This document shows positions 36,337 through 46,234 of a DNA stretch of 64,000 nucleotides, in pieces. The number at the start of each line of letters is the position of its first letter. The stretch's first letter is position 1. The stretch lies in assembly GCA_030427725.1 (NCBI GenBank), contig JAUICV010000001.1, forward strand, positions 541,298 through 605,297. The letters run 5' to 3'. The notes under the pieces were generated by a model, which saw only the letters and a list, made by a program, of their open reading frames with translations, did no database searches and had not been told where the DNA came from. Source of the DNA: Chlamydiia bacterium. GTDB lineage: Bacteria; Chlamydiota; Chlamydiia; Chlamydiales; GCA-2402025. Position numbers and translations under genes: made by a program.

Positions 36337-37485
36337 TTACATAGACTGAAGTCTCATCGGCATGATCACAAATAGTGCCGATGATTGATCTGTAATCATT
36401 CCTGGATTGAAAGCGTCTGTCATACCAAAGGAAACAGTCTCTTCCTTACAGTGCCTTAGGATATCCATAAAAAATACAGGATTGAAAGCTATTTCAAAGA
36501 GCTCTCCAGTATAGTCCACTGGCATAGAAACTTTCCCTTCACCAACATCACTACCTTTGGCTGAAAGTTCTAAATTTCCATTAGAAAAGCTAAATTTAAC
36601 CGAATGATTTGTCTCTGATGTAAATAGAGCTATCTGTTTTAGAAGAACAATCAATTCTTCTCTATGTAGATGAACAGTGATGTCAGAGTTTTCAGGAATA
36701 ACCCTAGAAACATCTGGATATTCACCGGTTAAAAGTTTAGAGATAATCGTAATAACATGTGTTTCTATAGCGATTTTATCTTCATAAAAAAAGATCTTCA
36801 CAGGATGGTCTTCATCTAAAATCTTAATCACTTCATCAACAGCTTTTAAAGGAACAATAAATTGTCCACTTAACTGACAAGAGGGGAGTTCTGCATTTAC
36901 TTTTGAAAGTCTTTTGCCATCAGTTCCTATAAAAGTAAGAGAGGTTTGATCAACACTCATGTAAATTCCATTTAAGACGTGTCTTGAATCATCTTTTGCA
37001 GCTGCAAAAGCTGTTTTAGATAATAGATCTTTAAGTCTCATTGAGCTCATGGTGAAAAAGTCGCCACCTTGAAGGTCGGGTAGATTGGGAAACTCATCCT
37101 TACCTATACCGTTTAGCCTAAAATGAGCTTCTCCAGAGCGAATATGAATAATTTCATTTTCAGTTTCTATTTCAATTTGCTGGGTTGTTAACTCCCTAAT
37201 TAGTTGGAAAAATCGTCTAGCAGGTAATGTTATCGCACCTTCTTTTTCAACTTTTGCTTCAGCGTAAACTTTCATGCTCACTGTAAGGTCTGTGGCTGTT
37301 ATTGTGATGAGATTATCAGCAGCTTCAATCAATATATTTGAAAGGATGGGTATCGTAGGTTTTGAGGGGACGGTGCTTTGAATTTTCCCAATTAAAGAAA
37401 CTAGATCTGGTCTTGAAACAACGAGCTTTAATTCAGAGCTTGTTTTAACTTGTATTTCTGATTCATTGAGAATTTGATCTGTCAT
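36337..37485 (-). CDS. dnaN: DNA polymerase III sliding clamp (beta subunit)
   Basis: 382 residues with GAGGG before the ATG. Blocks such as PTIPILSNILIEA, FIGTDGKRLSKV, and the C-terminal FVIMPMRLQ are standard for the beta clamp, with three repeats of the clamp fold. It tethers polymerase III to DNA and binds partner proteins through a cleft formed by these C-terminal residues. Upstream of recF on the same strand. Confidence 0.97.
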   Translation of the reverse strand: MTDQILNESEIQVKTSSELKLVVSRPDLVSLIGKIQSTVPSKPTIPILSNILIEAADNLITITATDLTVSMKVYAEAKVEKEGAITLPARRFFQLIRELTTQQIEIETENEIIHIRSGEAHFRLNGIGKDEFPNLPDLQGGDFFTMSSMRLKDLLSKTAFAAAKDDSRHVLNGIYMSVDQTSLTFIGTDGKRLSKVNAELPSCQLSGQFIVPLKAVDEVIKILDEDHPVKIFFYEDKIAIETHVITIISKLLTGEYPDVSRVIPENSDITVHLHREELIVLLKQIALFTSETNHSVKFSFSNGNLELSAKGSDVGEGKVSMPVDYTGELFEIAFNPVFFMDILRHCKEETVSFGMTDAFNPGMITDQSSALFVIMPMRLQSM

Positions 37486-37569
37486 TTTATGACCCTCGTT
37501 TTAAGAGCTGTTTAGAAAAACTACATTTTGCCGGATTATAGATATTTCGTATTTTTTGTAGCTTATTTT

Positions 37570-38046
37570 TTACATTTTTTCTTTCAAAAGCCTATCTACT
37601 GAGCGTTTTTGCTCTTTTTCTTTGATGCTTTGTCTCTTATCATGAAGTTTTTTACCTCGTCCAAGAGCGATCTTAACTTTAACGTAACCTTTATCTGATA
37701 GATACATAGCAAGTGGAATTGCAGTCAGGCCTTTTTCATGAAGAGCTGTTTGAATTTTTTTGATTTCATTTTTATGAAGTAATAACTTTCTCTCTCTTTT
37801 TTCTTCATGGTTGTGAATATTCCCATACTTATAAGGAGCTATAGAAGCATTTTTTAAAAATACTTCTGACTTTGAAACATGGACATAAGCATCTTGCAAA
37901 GAACCTCCATGGTCTCTTAGGGATTTGATTTCCGTCCCCATTAATACAATTCCAGTATCAAAGCTTTCTAAAATTTCATAGTCATGAAAAGCTCGTCTAT
38001 TTGAAACAAGCTCACCAGGTCGTTTTTTAGCCATATTTCTACTCAC
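37570..38046 (-). CDS. smpB: SsrA-binding protein SmpB
   Basis: 158 residues from GTG 38046 (AAGGG 5 bases upstream) or 154 from ATG 38034. The motifs [30 protein letters not shown] and GKKLHDKRQ with a basic tail are typical. SmpB carries tmRNA to stalled ribosomes and its tail reads the empty mRNA channel. No tmRNA gene was recognised in the window. It lies 84 bases upstream of dnaN. Confidence 0.96.
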   Translation of the reverse strand: MSRNMAKKRPGELVSNRRAFHDYEILESFDTGIVLMGTEIKSLRDHGGSLQDAYVHVSKSEVFLKNASIAPYKYGNIHNHEEKRERKLLLHKNEIKKIQTALHEKGLTAIPLAMYLSDKGYVKVKIALGRGKKLHDKRQSIKEKEQKRSVDRLLKEKM

Positions 38047-38136
38047 ATTAACCCTTCAGTATACAACCCTGATTTGTTTAAAAGAAGGGGATTTTGGTTT
38101 TTCAACAAATAGTTTATGTTAAAGAAAACTAAAATC

Positions 38137-38757
38137 TCAGTTAAAAAACCAAATTTTTACCGGTTGCAAACACAGTTTTATGCCGATTAATATAAGCAGC
38201 GCATGAGCCGCTTTTTCGATCCAGGAATATTTATCTATGAGCTTAGTGAAGAATTTAGCAGCAAATCTCATTATGACAAGACCTATCAACCCACCAACAT
38301 AGACGATCCATAAATTTGGCGGGGGAAAGGTCTTTGAGGGTTGAATAACTCCAAAAGCTGCCAGTATGGAATCTAATGCAAATAAAAGATCTGTAAGTTC
38401 AACTAACGCAACAATCTTCCAGAAAGAGACTTTCCTTTGAAAGGAATCTTTAGCCACTTTATCTTTTTTGATAAAATGCATAATCGCTAGGTAAATAAGG
38501 TAGAGACCTCCTAAAATTTGAACCCAATAGTATCTAATAAAATGACTCGCAAATAAAATAGCTCCGAAGCGTAAAAGCATGGAAGACCAAAGCCCAATCC
38601 ATAAAGCTTTTGTTCTTTTAGCTTCAGGAAGTTTTTTTATGAGTATAGCAATAGCTAGTGCATTATCAGCCGACAAAGAGCACTCTAGAGCTATAACTAT
38701 TAAAACTCTTAAGATATCTGATGATGTGATCGTTTGATGTAGAAAATCAAATCCCAT
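38137..38757 (-). CDS. TerC/YjbE-family integral membrane protein
   Basis: 206 residues, about seven membrane helices. The TerC signature acidic residues in membrane segments are visible: ECSLSADNALAIA in helix 1-2 and ELTDLLFALDSILA in the middle. Relatives include YjbE and TerC proteins that help load or export metals (manganese) at the membrane. No Sec signal peptide. AAAGG precedes the start. The specific role in this organism is unknown. Confidence 0.88.
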   Translation of the reverse strand: MGFDFLHQTITSSDILRVLIVIALECSLSADNALAIAILIKKLPEAKRTKALWIGLWSSMLLRFGAILFASHFIRYYWVQILGGLYLIYLAIMHFIKKDKVAKDSFQRKVSFWKIVALVELTDLLFALDSILAAFGVIQPSKTFPPPNLWIVYVGGLIGLVIMRFAAKFFTKLIDKYSWIEKAAHALLILIGIKLCLQPVKIWFFN

Positions 38758-38810
38758 AACAAGCCTTTTAGTAAGTTGTTATGGGATCATAAATAAATGT
38801 TTGAAGTCAA

Positions 38811-40250
38811 TTATGAAAAGATGCTTTGACCAAATGAAGTCACTCTAAAGCAAGGTTTGTTTTCATGGCTTCCTATGCTGACAAGACCTGTTTCAAAAAG
38901 CCATTGTAGTACGGTTTTTTCAATAAGACTTTTCTCTTCATCATTATAATTTGGAAGAGCGTATTCCCAATTTCTTCCAATCTTCTTTAACGTGATTTTA
39001 CTATCTTCGCTAATAGGGGCTGCCATGCCTTTCATGAACTCATCAAAATAAACCCAGCCAGTATGGATAACATTGTTTAGGTTTTTTTCGATTTCTCTAA
39101 CATTTCTCTCTGTTGCAATCTCTTTTGAAAAATGCTCTACGTCAAGTTTTGACAGTGTTTGCTTGTAACTAGATAGTGCCCTATTCTCAACAGATAAAGC
39201 TAACCACTCATCTGCATCTTTATGAATAACTAAAGAACTGTCTGAAATATCGACAAGTCTTAAAAAGATTAACTTTTCAATCAGGTCAGAAAGATAACTT
39301 TTGAAAGATTCTGGATCAGATCCAGGAGTGTCTGTTAGAACAGCGGCTATTTTTTTATAAAAAGCTGGATCCGCTGTCCACTTTTCTCCCTGAGTGCGAA
39401 TAAGAGCAATAGGCTCTTTTTTACATAAATTTAAAAGAGCAGTTAGATCTTCTACAAAAGCAAATTCATCTTCTTTAAAAATTTTGACTTCACCTGGAGT
39501 TGCAATAGGAGTCGCTCGACTTGTTTTTAAGAATTTTAAATATTGTTCCCACTCGTAAAAAGGTGTTACAACCTGTTCCCAATCGTCCCCATTTTTTCTA
39601 TAGGTTAAACAGCAAACAAAATTAAATTCTAAATGGAGCATGATCTCTTCAAATTTTTCATCAGATAACTCGTATTTCTTTTTGAGATCTTTTCCTAAAA
39701 CTAGTAAATCTTCTGAGTTGAAAACATCATCTATAATGGCAGACATCGCTTCGTTTCCAAAGTTCAGCTCCATAAGATATCTTTGAAAAACCTGAGGTGA
39801 AATAAGGTATTTTTCTACGATAGCTTCAAAAATATTATCAGCAGTTCTTGGGATCGGGTACCAAGTTAGCAAAATATGGTAAGGAACCTTTTTTAACAAA
39901 CTTTGTAAATATTCCATACCTGGAACAAAATTACTCTCGAATTTGGCGATTTGAGACTCGAAATATTTTCTTTTTTCTTTATTTAAGATTAGTGTGTTGT
40001 CTTTGAGTTGGAATAGCCCAGAATCTTTAAACTTCTCTAGGGCGCTTAAAAGGGTTTGAGAATCAATACTTAAATCATCCGCTAGATCGTCGATGGAGCG
40101 TTTAGGGGGACCAAAAAGAATCTCCTCAAGGGCATCAAACTCGTAACCCTTTAAGTTAGAGAGCATCAAGCGATTTTGAATATCGGCTTGCCAATCATAA
40201 TCTTCTAAATTAACCTTATTTTTCCTATAGGGGGAATTGAGTTCTAGCAT
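38811..40250 (-). CDS. Conserved-looking hypothetical protein with a possible winged-helix start
   Basis: 479 residues; GAGGAAG 9 bases before the ATG. Residues 50-110 (SIDDLADDLSIDSQTLLSALEKFKDSGLFQL) have the spacing of a winged-helix/MarR-like unit, and a similar pattern returns near residue 215 (LSDEKFEEIMLHLEFNFVC). No signal peptide or membrane segment. It could be a regulator or a structural protein; I recognise no named family. Divergent from leuS across 391 bases. Confidence 0.7.
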   Translation of the reverse strand: MLELNSPYRKNKVNLEDYDWQADIQNRLMLSNLKGYEFDALEEILFGPPKRSIDDLADDLSIDSQTLLSALEKFKDSGLFQLKDNTLILNKEKRKYFESQIAKFESNFVPGMEYLQSLLKKVPYHILLTWYPIPRTADNIFEAIVEKYLISPQVFQRYLMELNFGNEAMSAIIDDVFNSEDLLVLGKDLKKKYELSDEKFEEIMLHLEFNFVCCLTYRKNGDDWEQVVTPFYEWEQYLKFLKTSRATPIATPGEVKIFKEDEFAFVEDLTALLNLCKKEPIALIRTQGEKWTADPAFYKKIAAVLTDTPGSDPESFKSYLSDLIEKLIFLRLVDISDSSLVIHKDADEWLALSVENRALSSYKQTLSKLDVEHFSKEIATERNVREIEKNLNNVIHTGWVYFDEFMKGMAAPISEDSKITLKKIGRNWEYALPNYNDEEKSLIEKTVLQWLFETGLVSIGSHENKPCFRVTSFGQSIFS

Positions 40251-40641
40251 CTAAAAGCTTCCTCTTTTGAGAGATGTGTAACAAAACATTCAGTTTCTAA
40301 AATAACTTATTCAAATATAAGAATCAACTATTAATATAATAATTTTTAATACTTTATATTTTAAACAGCCTAAAAAATAGTTTAGGTATGCACTACAGTT
40401 GATTTTGTAAAATATATACTTGACGTTGGCGTCGAAATCGACCTATGTCAAAAAATTTGCGAGGATGATTATAAACAAAATATTAGATTTAGTTTAAGGC
40501 AAAATTAATCTTTTATGAAAGTGAATCTGAACGCCTTTTTTTCAAAAGGAGTAAAAGCAAAGAGACCTTAAAATGATTTATATTTTTAGGCTTGGTTGCT
40601 ATACTTCGCTCAGATTTTTCGATAAAAAGGACAATGCAGTT
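40251..40641. other. Divergent intergenic region, 391 bp, between hypothetical gene and leuS
   Basis: AT-rich. It contains a possible promoter (TTGACG 40420-40425, 18-base spacer, TATGTC 40444-40449) directed to leuS and a palindrome GTCGAAATCGAC at 40431-40442 within that spacer, which could be an operator. An 18-codon frame at 40515 has AAAGGAG inside it and is not convincing as a leader peptide. No RNA gene or T-box was recognised. Confidence 0.5.
40420..40449 (+). promoter_or_regulatory. Candidate promoter with a palindromic operator for leuS
   Basis: TTGACG, an 18-base spacer and TATGTC resemble a sigma-66/70 promoter, although the -10 match is modest. The perfect half-sites GTCGA and TCGAC sit between the two boxes, a position where a repressor would block polymerase. 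Confidence 0.35.
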
Positions 40642-43227
40642 ATGTCATCTAGTAAGCGGTATGATCACTATCAGGTAGAAAAAAAATGGCAAAAAATTTG
40701 GGAAGATAAAGAGCTTTTCAAAGCTGAAGTAGATCGTAGTAAACCTAAATATTATGTTTTGGATATGTTTCCATATCCTTCAGGGGCTGGACTCCATGTT
40801 GGTCATGTTACTGGATATACTGCAACTGACATCCTTGCTCGTTATAAAAGACAAAAAGGATTCAATGTTCTACATCCTATGGGATGGGATAGTTTTGGTC
40901 TTCCTGCAGAGCAATATGCAATCCGTACTGGTACACACCCTCGCATCACAACAGAAAAAAGCATAGAGACTTATAAAAGACAGTTAAAATCTCTAGGATT
41001 TAGCTATGACTGGTCTAGAGAGATAGCTACGAGTGATCCTAAGTATTACAAATGGACTCAATGGATTTTCACAAAGCTTTATGAAAAAGGCCTTGCGTAT
41101 GAAGCTGAAATGCTTGTGAACTTTTGTCCTCATCTTGGAACAGTGCTTTCAAATGAAGAAGTTGAAAATGGCGTATCAAAAGAAGGTGGATATCCTATTG
41201 AAAGGCGTCCCTTAAAACAATGGATCTTAAAAATCACTGAATATGCAGATAGACTTTTGCAAGATCTAGATGATTTAGATTGGCCAGATCATTTAAAAAA
41301 GCTCCAAAGAAATTGGATTGGAAAAAGTGAAGGTGCAACCATCACCTTTAGGGAAACGACAACTAAAGAAGAGATTAAAACCTTCACCACAAGAGCTGAT
41401 ACGATTTTTGGAGTAAGCTATTTGGCAATAGCACCTGAACATCCCCTTGTGGATCAAATTACAACAAATGATTGTAAGGAAGCAGTAGATGCCTACCGAA
41501 AGAATGTTTCTTCTAAAAGTGATTTAGAAAGAACTGAATTAAATAAAGATAAATCAGGTATTTTCACAGGGGCATATGTTGAGCATCCTATTACCAAAGT
41601 AAAGCTTCCAATATGGGTAGCTGATTATGTTCTGATTTCCTATGGCACCGGAGCTGTCATGGGAGTTCCAAGTGGAGACGAAAGAGACTTTGAATTTTGT
41701 CAAAAGTTTAACATAAATATTCCTCCTGTTTTAGATCCAAAAGATGATGAGCTTAATGAGCTTTTAACCAAAAAAGAGTCTTTAGCAGAAGTTAGGGCGC
41801 AAATTATAAAAGGGGAGCGATGCTACACCGGGTATGGGGCCAAAATTATAAATAGCTCATTTGAAGATTTAGACTTAAATAGGCTTGATGTAAACAAAGC
41901 TAAACAAAAAGTTACAAAATGGCTAGAAGAGAGGTCAATCGCTAAAAAGACTACCACATATAAACTTAGAGACTGGCTTTTTTCTAGGCAAAGATATTGG
42001 GCAGAGCCGTTTCCTATTTTACATTTATCAGATGGTACAATAAGAACGCTTGATATTGACGAACTACCGTTAACTCCACCAGATCTTACAGACTTCAAGC
42101 CATCTGGGGATGGACAAAGTCCACTTGCAAAGGCAAAAGATTGGATTAATATAAAAGATCCAAAAACAAACAAGGAAGCAAAAAGAGAAACTAATACTAT
42201 GCCTCAATGGGCGGGATCTTGTTGGTACTACCTACGATTTTGTGACCCAAACAACTCAAAGCAAGCTTGGGACAAAGCTGCTGAAAACTATTGGATGCCA
42301 GTTGACCTTTATGTTGGGGGAGTTGAGCATGCAGTTTTACACTTACTTTATGCAAGGTTTTGGCACAAAGTTCTTTTCGACTGCTTTTTAGTCAGTACTA
42401 ATGAACCCTTTAAAACTCTACGCAATCAAGGCCTAGTAACAGCAAAAGCCTACAAATTAAAAACTGGCGGTTATGTAAGTTTTAAAGATATTGAGAAAAA
42501 AAATGGAACAATCTTTTGTAAAGATAGTGACAAAGAAGTGTCTGAAATCGTTGAAAAGATGTCTAAATCTAAGCTGAATGGTGTGTCACCAGATGAAATT
42601 ATAGAAGAAGTTGGGGCTGATGCTCTAAGGCTTTATGAAATGTTTATGGCTCCTTTTGATCGAGAAAAACTTTGGAACTATGATGCTATATCAGGTTGTA
42701 AACGTTTTCTAAATAGGTTTTATGACGTAGTCACATCAGATAAGATCTCAGAAGAAGAGTCGGAAGCTGCCCTCAAGCTAGGACATAAGCTGATAGCTGG
42801 TGTAGAAGCTGATATTGAAAACATGTCATTTAATACAGCCATTGCCAAAATGATGGAGTTTCTAAACGATTTTACTAGTCTAGGGTCTTATCCAAAATCA
42901 ATAGTTAAAATGGCTGTTAAAGCTTTATATCCATTTGCTCCGCATTTTTCTGAAGAGTGTTTTGAAATCCTTGGGGAAGATAAGTCCCTTACTTTTGAAA
43001 GCTTTCCTACTTATGATGAAAAATACTTAATTGAAGATTCTGTTACATATGTCGTTCAAGTTAACGGAAAGCTTAGAGGATCTTTTGATTTACCAAAGAA
43101 TATGGATAAAGAACCTCTATTAGAAAAAGCTAAGGCTTTTGAAAATGTAAAAAAACACCTTGAAGGGAAGCAGATAATCAAAGAAATTTTCGTTCCTAAT
43201 AAGCTTGTGAATATTGTTGTGAAATGA
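40642..43227 (+). CDS. leuS: Leucyl-tRNA synthetase
   Basis: 861 residues. ATG 40642 is chosen as start: MSSSKRYDHYQVEKKWQ is the usual beginning, and AAAGGA lies about 10 bases before it; the frame extends to 40573 with unusual sequence. Class I motifs are DMFPYPSGAGLHVGH (HIGH-type, with the Pro-Tyr-Pro of LeuRS) and VEKMSKSKLNGVSP (KMSKS), with an editing domain between them containing TFTTRADTIFG. It charges tRNA-Leu. The 3' end overlaps waaA by 4 bases (ATGA), the conserved leuS-waaA pair of Chlamydiae. Confidence 0.97.
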   Translation: MSSSKRYDHYQVEKKWQKIWEDKELFKAEVDRSKPKYYVLDMFPYPSGAGLHVGHVTGYTATDILARYKRQKGFNVLHPMGWDSFGLPAEQYAIRTGTHPRITTEKSIETYKRQLKSLGFSYDWSREIATSDPKYYKWTQWIFTKLYEKGLAYEAEMLVNFCPHLGTVLSNEEVENGVSKEGGYPIERRPLKQWILKITEYADRLLQDLDDLDWPDHLKKLQRNWIGKSEGATITFRETTTKEEIKTFTTRADTIFGVSYLAIAPEHPLVDQITTNDCKEAVDAYRKNVSSKSDLERTELNKDKSGIFTGAYVEHPITKVKLPIWVADYVLISYGTGAVMGVPSGDERDFEFCQKFNINIPPVLDPKDDELNELLTKKESLAEVRAQIIKGERCYTGYGAKIINSSFEDLDLNRLDVNKAKQKVTKWLEERSIAKKTTTYKLRDWLFSRQRYWAEPFPILHLSDGTIRTLDIDELPLTPPDLTDFKPSGDGQSPLAKAKDWINIKDPKTNKEAKRETNTMPQWAGSCWYYLRFCDPNNSKQAWDKAAENYWMPVDLYVGGVEHAVLHLLYARFWHKVLFDCFLVSTNEPFKTLRNQGLVTAKAYKLKTGGYVSFKDIEKKNGTIFCKDSDKEVSEIVEKMSKSKLNGVSPDEIIEEVGADALRLYEMFMAPFDREKLWNYDAISGCKRFLNRFYDVVTSDKISEEESEAALKLGHKLIAGVEADIENMSFNTAIAKMMEFLNDFTSLGSYPKSIVKMAVKALYPFAPHFSEECFEILGEDKSLTFESFPTYDEKYLIEDSVTYVVQVNGKLRGSFDLPKNMDKEPLLEKAKAFENVKKHLEGKQIIKEIFVPNKLVNIVVK

Positions 43228-44510
43228 GTCTTTTAAAAAAAGCTTTATATGAGCTTATCTTTACGCTTTATGTGCTACTTTATTTTCCAAAATGGCTTTG
43301 GGATTACACGGTCTATGGAAAATATCGCAAAAGTCTTCTAAAGCGACTTGGGTTTGGAATAAAAACACTTTCCAACGATGATTCGTTTTGTATATGGATT
43401 CATGCAGCATCGGTCGGAGAAGCTAAAGCTGCAAAGCCTCTTTGCAAGAGGCTTAAGAAAAAACTTCCCGATGCTAAAATTATTTTTTCTTCTGTTACAG
43501 AAACAGGTTACGATGAGGTGAAGAAAAACAATCCTTATGTTTATAAGCAGATTTACCTACCAATAGATTTTTCCTGGACGGCAAAAAAACTTGTTCGAGC
43601 TATCCATCCTAACCTTTTTATGCTTATAGAATCAGAATTTTGGCCAAATCTTTTAAATGAGATTCAGCGACATAATTGCCCTATTTATTTAATGAATGGA
43701 AAAATTTCTGATCGATCATACAAGCGATTTCGAAAACTTCCTTTTTTAAAAAAGTTGTTTTTTGATCCAATTACACATTTTTGCGTTCAAACTAAAAATT
43801 ACGCAGATCGCTTTCAAAGCCTTGGTATTGAACCAAGTCAAATATCAATAACCGGCAATCTAAAATATGATATAGAAGACAAACTTTTGTCTGAAAAGGA
43901 GATAGGTCTTTTAAAAAACCGACTAGGGATTTTAAAACACCATAAAGTCATTACAATAGGTTCAACCCATAAAGGGGAGGAAAAGCTTTTGTTAAATGCT
44001 CTAAAGCCTATTTTAAAAGATCGGCACTATAAAATTATCATAGCCCCGAGACATCTTGAAAGGTTTTTTGAGTTGAAAAAGCTTTTAGAAGAAATGCATG
44101 TTCATTATTTAATTTATTCGAAGCCCGAAACAGCTGATCGCTTCGAAAAAGTTATTGCAATAGATGAAATGGGCATTTTAAATTCATGTTACCAAATCGC
44201 TGATGTAGCCATCGTTGGAGGAAGCTTTGTTCCAGTTGGTGGACACAATCTATTAGAGCCTGCTAGGTACGGTATTCCTGTGTTTTTTGGACCTTTCACT
44301 TTTAATCAAGAAAATATGAAACATTTGCTTGTTCAGAACAAGCTTGGAAAAAAGTGTGATCTAACGCTTTTAGCTAGCGCTATTTCAGACTATTTTACAA
44401 ATGATGCAGAATGTAAAAAAATAAAAGACCGCTCCCAGGAACTAGTTTCTAGTATCAGAGGAGCGGCAACAAAATCAGTTGAAAAAATTCTCTTAAAAGA
44501 TTCCTTTTAG
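43224..44510 (+). CDS. waaA: 3-deoxy-D-manno-octulosonic acid (Kdo) transferase
   Basis: 428 residues. An N-terminal hydrophobic segment anchors it to the inner membrane. WIHAASVGEAKAAKPL is the GT30 catalytic/acceptor region, ESEFWPNLL contains conserved Glu, and GSTHKGEEKLLL and GGSFVPVGGHNLLEPARYGIPVFFGP form the donor-binding half. It adds Kdo residues to lipid A; chlamydial versions are often multifunctional, adding several Kdo units. Start ATG overlaps the leuS stop (ATGA). The last 18 bases overlap the convergent lipoprotein gene. Confidence 0.96.
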   Translation: MSLLKKALYELIFTLYVLLYFPKWLWDYTVYGKYRKSLLKRLGFGIKTLSNDDSFCIWIHAASVGEAKAAKPLCKRLKKKLPDAKIIFSSVTETGYDEVKKNNPYVYKQIYLPIDFSWTAKKLVRAIHPNLFMLIESEFWPNLLNEIQRHNCPIYLMNGKISDRSYKRFRKLPFLKKLFFDPITHFCVQTKNYADRFQSLGIEPSQISITGNLKYDIEDKLLSEKEIGLLKNRLGILKHHKVITIGSTHKGEEKLLLNALKPILKDRHYKIIIAPRHLERFFELKKLLEEMHVHYLIYSKPETADRFEKVIAIDEMGILNSCYQIADVAIVGGSFVPVGGHNLLEPARYGIPVFFGPFTFNQENMKHLLVQNKLGKKCDLTLLASAISDYFTNDAECKKIKDRSQELVSSIRGAATKSVEKILLKDSF

Positions 44511-45986
44511 TTCTCTAAATGGAATATATTTTTGACTGTTTCTCAATAGCTTGTCTGCCGGTTTTGCTGGACCATCTTCATTTTCATCTTCATTTTCATC
44601 TTCATAAAGATTATCTTTTGAAATAGTTTTTTGAGATGAGTTTCCACTCGAGTCGATAAAGCTAGTTATGACGCTTCCATCAGATGTTACAATAGAGCTC
44701 ACTTCCGACACACTATTGTCGCTAAGTCGAACAGCATTGGAGCCCTGCCCTGTAGCCATATCGAATTGAATTGCCATCAGTGAGCCTGAAAAGAAAAAGG
44801 CTAGAAAGTTTCCAGAACCGGTATATGAAAGAAGTTCTGTGTTTGAATCAATATCATAACTTGAAACATCTACCATTTGAGATGAAAGTGAACCAAAGGA
44901 TCGATCTTTATTTATTGAAAAGTAGTTAGCTGTAAACATATTAGTACTTGTCATATTAAGATTATAATAGACTCTAGGTGTGTTAACTGAAAATATATCA
45001 GCATATAAAGGCGTTCCGGTTACATAATATGAGCTTTGGTTAGGTATAGCTAATTTTGATAGAGCCGCACCATTACTCGAAACGTACGTTATGATATTCC
45101 CACTAGTTGAGCTCGAACTAACATCCGAGGCTATTAGAAATACAGTTGAACCAAACTGCCTACATTGAATAAGAGACATTGGTTTGTTTTGATGTGAAAT
45201 AGACGAAACAGGGGTTTCTGAATGCGGATCAAACTTAGAAATTTTCTTATAAAAATAGCTTAAATATGGGTTAAAGTTAGAGTTTGAACCAATCTTGGTA
45301 GACATAGCTCCAAACACTCTGTTGTCATTTCCTAAAGACAATTGAAATCTATCCACAGAAGGTGTTTCAGATCCTCCAGGTTTAGCAGCAGGTCCAAAAA
45401 AAGCAAGTCGCTCAAAGGTTGATCCATTTAGTTTAAACAAACTCGCCATTGAATTCTGAAAGTCACTATCTTCAACTGAACCTAAGATGATGTTTTTAGA
45501 ATTATTAGTAGCTAAACGTATACCAGAAGAAACGTGTGTTAGCGTCTCTTTAACTTCTGAAATGCTTGAAATCTTTGAATCAGCATCCAATGTAACGATT
45601 ATATAGTAAAGAAATACTAGATTGTCAGAATTTATCCAAGCTATGACTGCTTGGTTGTTTGTAGTATCTGTAGGGCTGCTGCCAGTAAGAATGGCTTCAT
45701 AAGAGGAGTTTGCATCAAAAGGTGATACGGTCCCTTTTAGAGAAACCCGTTCGGGCTCGCTGGATTCAAGGTTACCTTTCCCGGAACTAATAAAAATTTC
45801 ATCTGAGTTTCCTGAAACTTTATTAAACAACACCCATTGTGATGCAGCGTTCGTTGATTGACTTCTTAACTTTGCTTGTTGAATCGGAGTTTTTGATGTA
45901 TCACATCCGCACAATACAAATGCGACAAATACAAACAACAACTTAAAGTTATGTTTTTCAAGAAAAATTTTTAAAAAAAACTTCAT
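44493..45986 (-). CDS. Lipoprotein of unknown function with an acidic repeat near the C-terminus
   Basis: 497 residues from ATG 45986 (AAGGTAG upstream); the frame runs on to 46049 but lacks a ribosome site. The signal ends in the lipobox VLCGC at residue 28 or so. The mature protein is Ser/Thr/Asn-rich with many short beta strands, like a surface beta-propeller or adhesin; strand pairs such as SGNFLAFFFSGSLM recur. Near the end DENEDENEDGP comes from a short tandem DNA repeat (44575-44605). No family recognised. It may sit in the outer membrane and face the inclusion. Confidence 0.75.
   Translation of the reverse strand: MKFFLKIFLEKHNFKLLFVFVAFVLCGCDTSKTPIQQAKLRSQSTNAASQWVLFNKVSGNSDEIFISSGKGNLESSEPERVSLKGTVSPFDANSSYEAILTGSSPTDTTNNQAVIAWINSDNLVFLYYIIVTLDADSKISSISEVKETLTHVSSGIRLATNNSKNIILGSVEDSDFQNSMASLFKLNGSTFERLAFFGPAAKPGGSETPSVDRFQLSLGNDNRVFGAMSTKIGSNSNFNPYLSYFYKKISKFDPHSETPVSSISHQNKPMSLIQCRQFGSTVFLIASDVSSSSTSGNIITYVSSNGAALSKLAIPNQSSYYVTGTPLYADIFSVNTPRVYYNLNMTSTNMFTANYFSINKDRSFGSLSSQMVDVSSYDIDSNTELLSYTGSGNFLAFFFSGSLMAIQFDMATGQGSNAVRLSDNSVSEVSSIVTSDGSVITSFIDSSGNSSQKTISKDNLYEDENEDENEDGPAKPADKLLRNSQKYIPFRELKGIF
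44575..44605 (-). repeat. Short tandem repeat encoding Asp-Glu-Asn-Glu units
   Basis: TCATTTTCATCT recurs with a 12-base period about 2.5 times inside the lipoprotein gene, giving an acidic run in the protein. Slippage here would change the tail length without breaking the frame. Confidence 0.7.
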
Positions 45987-46103
45987 ACAAACTACCTTTT
46001 TTAAATCAGCAAAAAATATCCTTTTTACTAAACAAGAAATAAAATGCAATCGAAGAGATTTTTTTTTGTATTATACTTGCTGATAAAGATTGTGTTTGTT
46101 AAG

Positions 46104-46134
46104 CTGACACTTCAAATTACGCTAAACCTACAAT
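46104..46134 (+). promoter_or_regulatory. Candidate promoter of the tRNA-Met pair
   Basis: CTGACA (46104-46109), a 19-base spacer and TACAAT (46129-46134), ending 14 bases before the first tRNA. The spacing is slightly long. Confidence 0.4.
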
Positions 46135-46147
46135 TTAGATCGGTTGA

Positions 46148-46220
46148 CGCGGGGTGGAGCAGTGGTTAGCTCGTTGGGCTCATAACCCAAAGGTCAGAGG
46201 TTCGAATCCTCTCCCCGCTA
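46148..46220 (+). tRNA. Initiator tRNA-fMet (CAU)
   Basis: CGCGGGG pairs with CCCCGCT; the first position is a C-U mismatch, the mark of bacterial initiator tRNAs, and the anticodon stem ends in three G-C pairs (GGG/CCC) around CTCATAA. T-loop GTTCGAATC. Discriminator A; CCA not encoded. Confidence 0.96.
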
Positions 46221-46234
46221 TTTTTCTTTTCAGA

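Noticed and set aside
40515..40571. Short frame before leuS that could be an attenuation leader peptide
   Set aside because: It contains only one Leu codon and no terminator/antiterminator pair follows.
41823..42173. 116-residue minus-strand frame inside leuS
   Set aside because: Entirely antisense to leuS, with no ribosome site.
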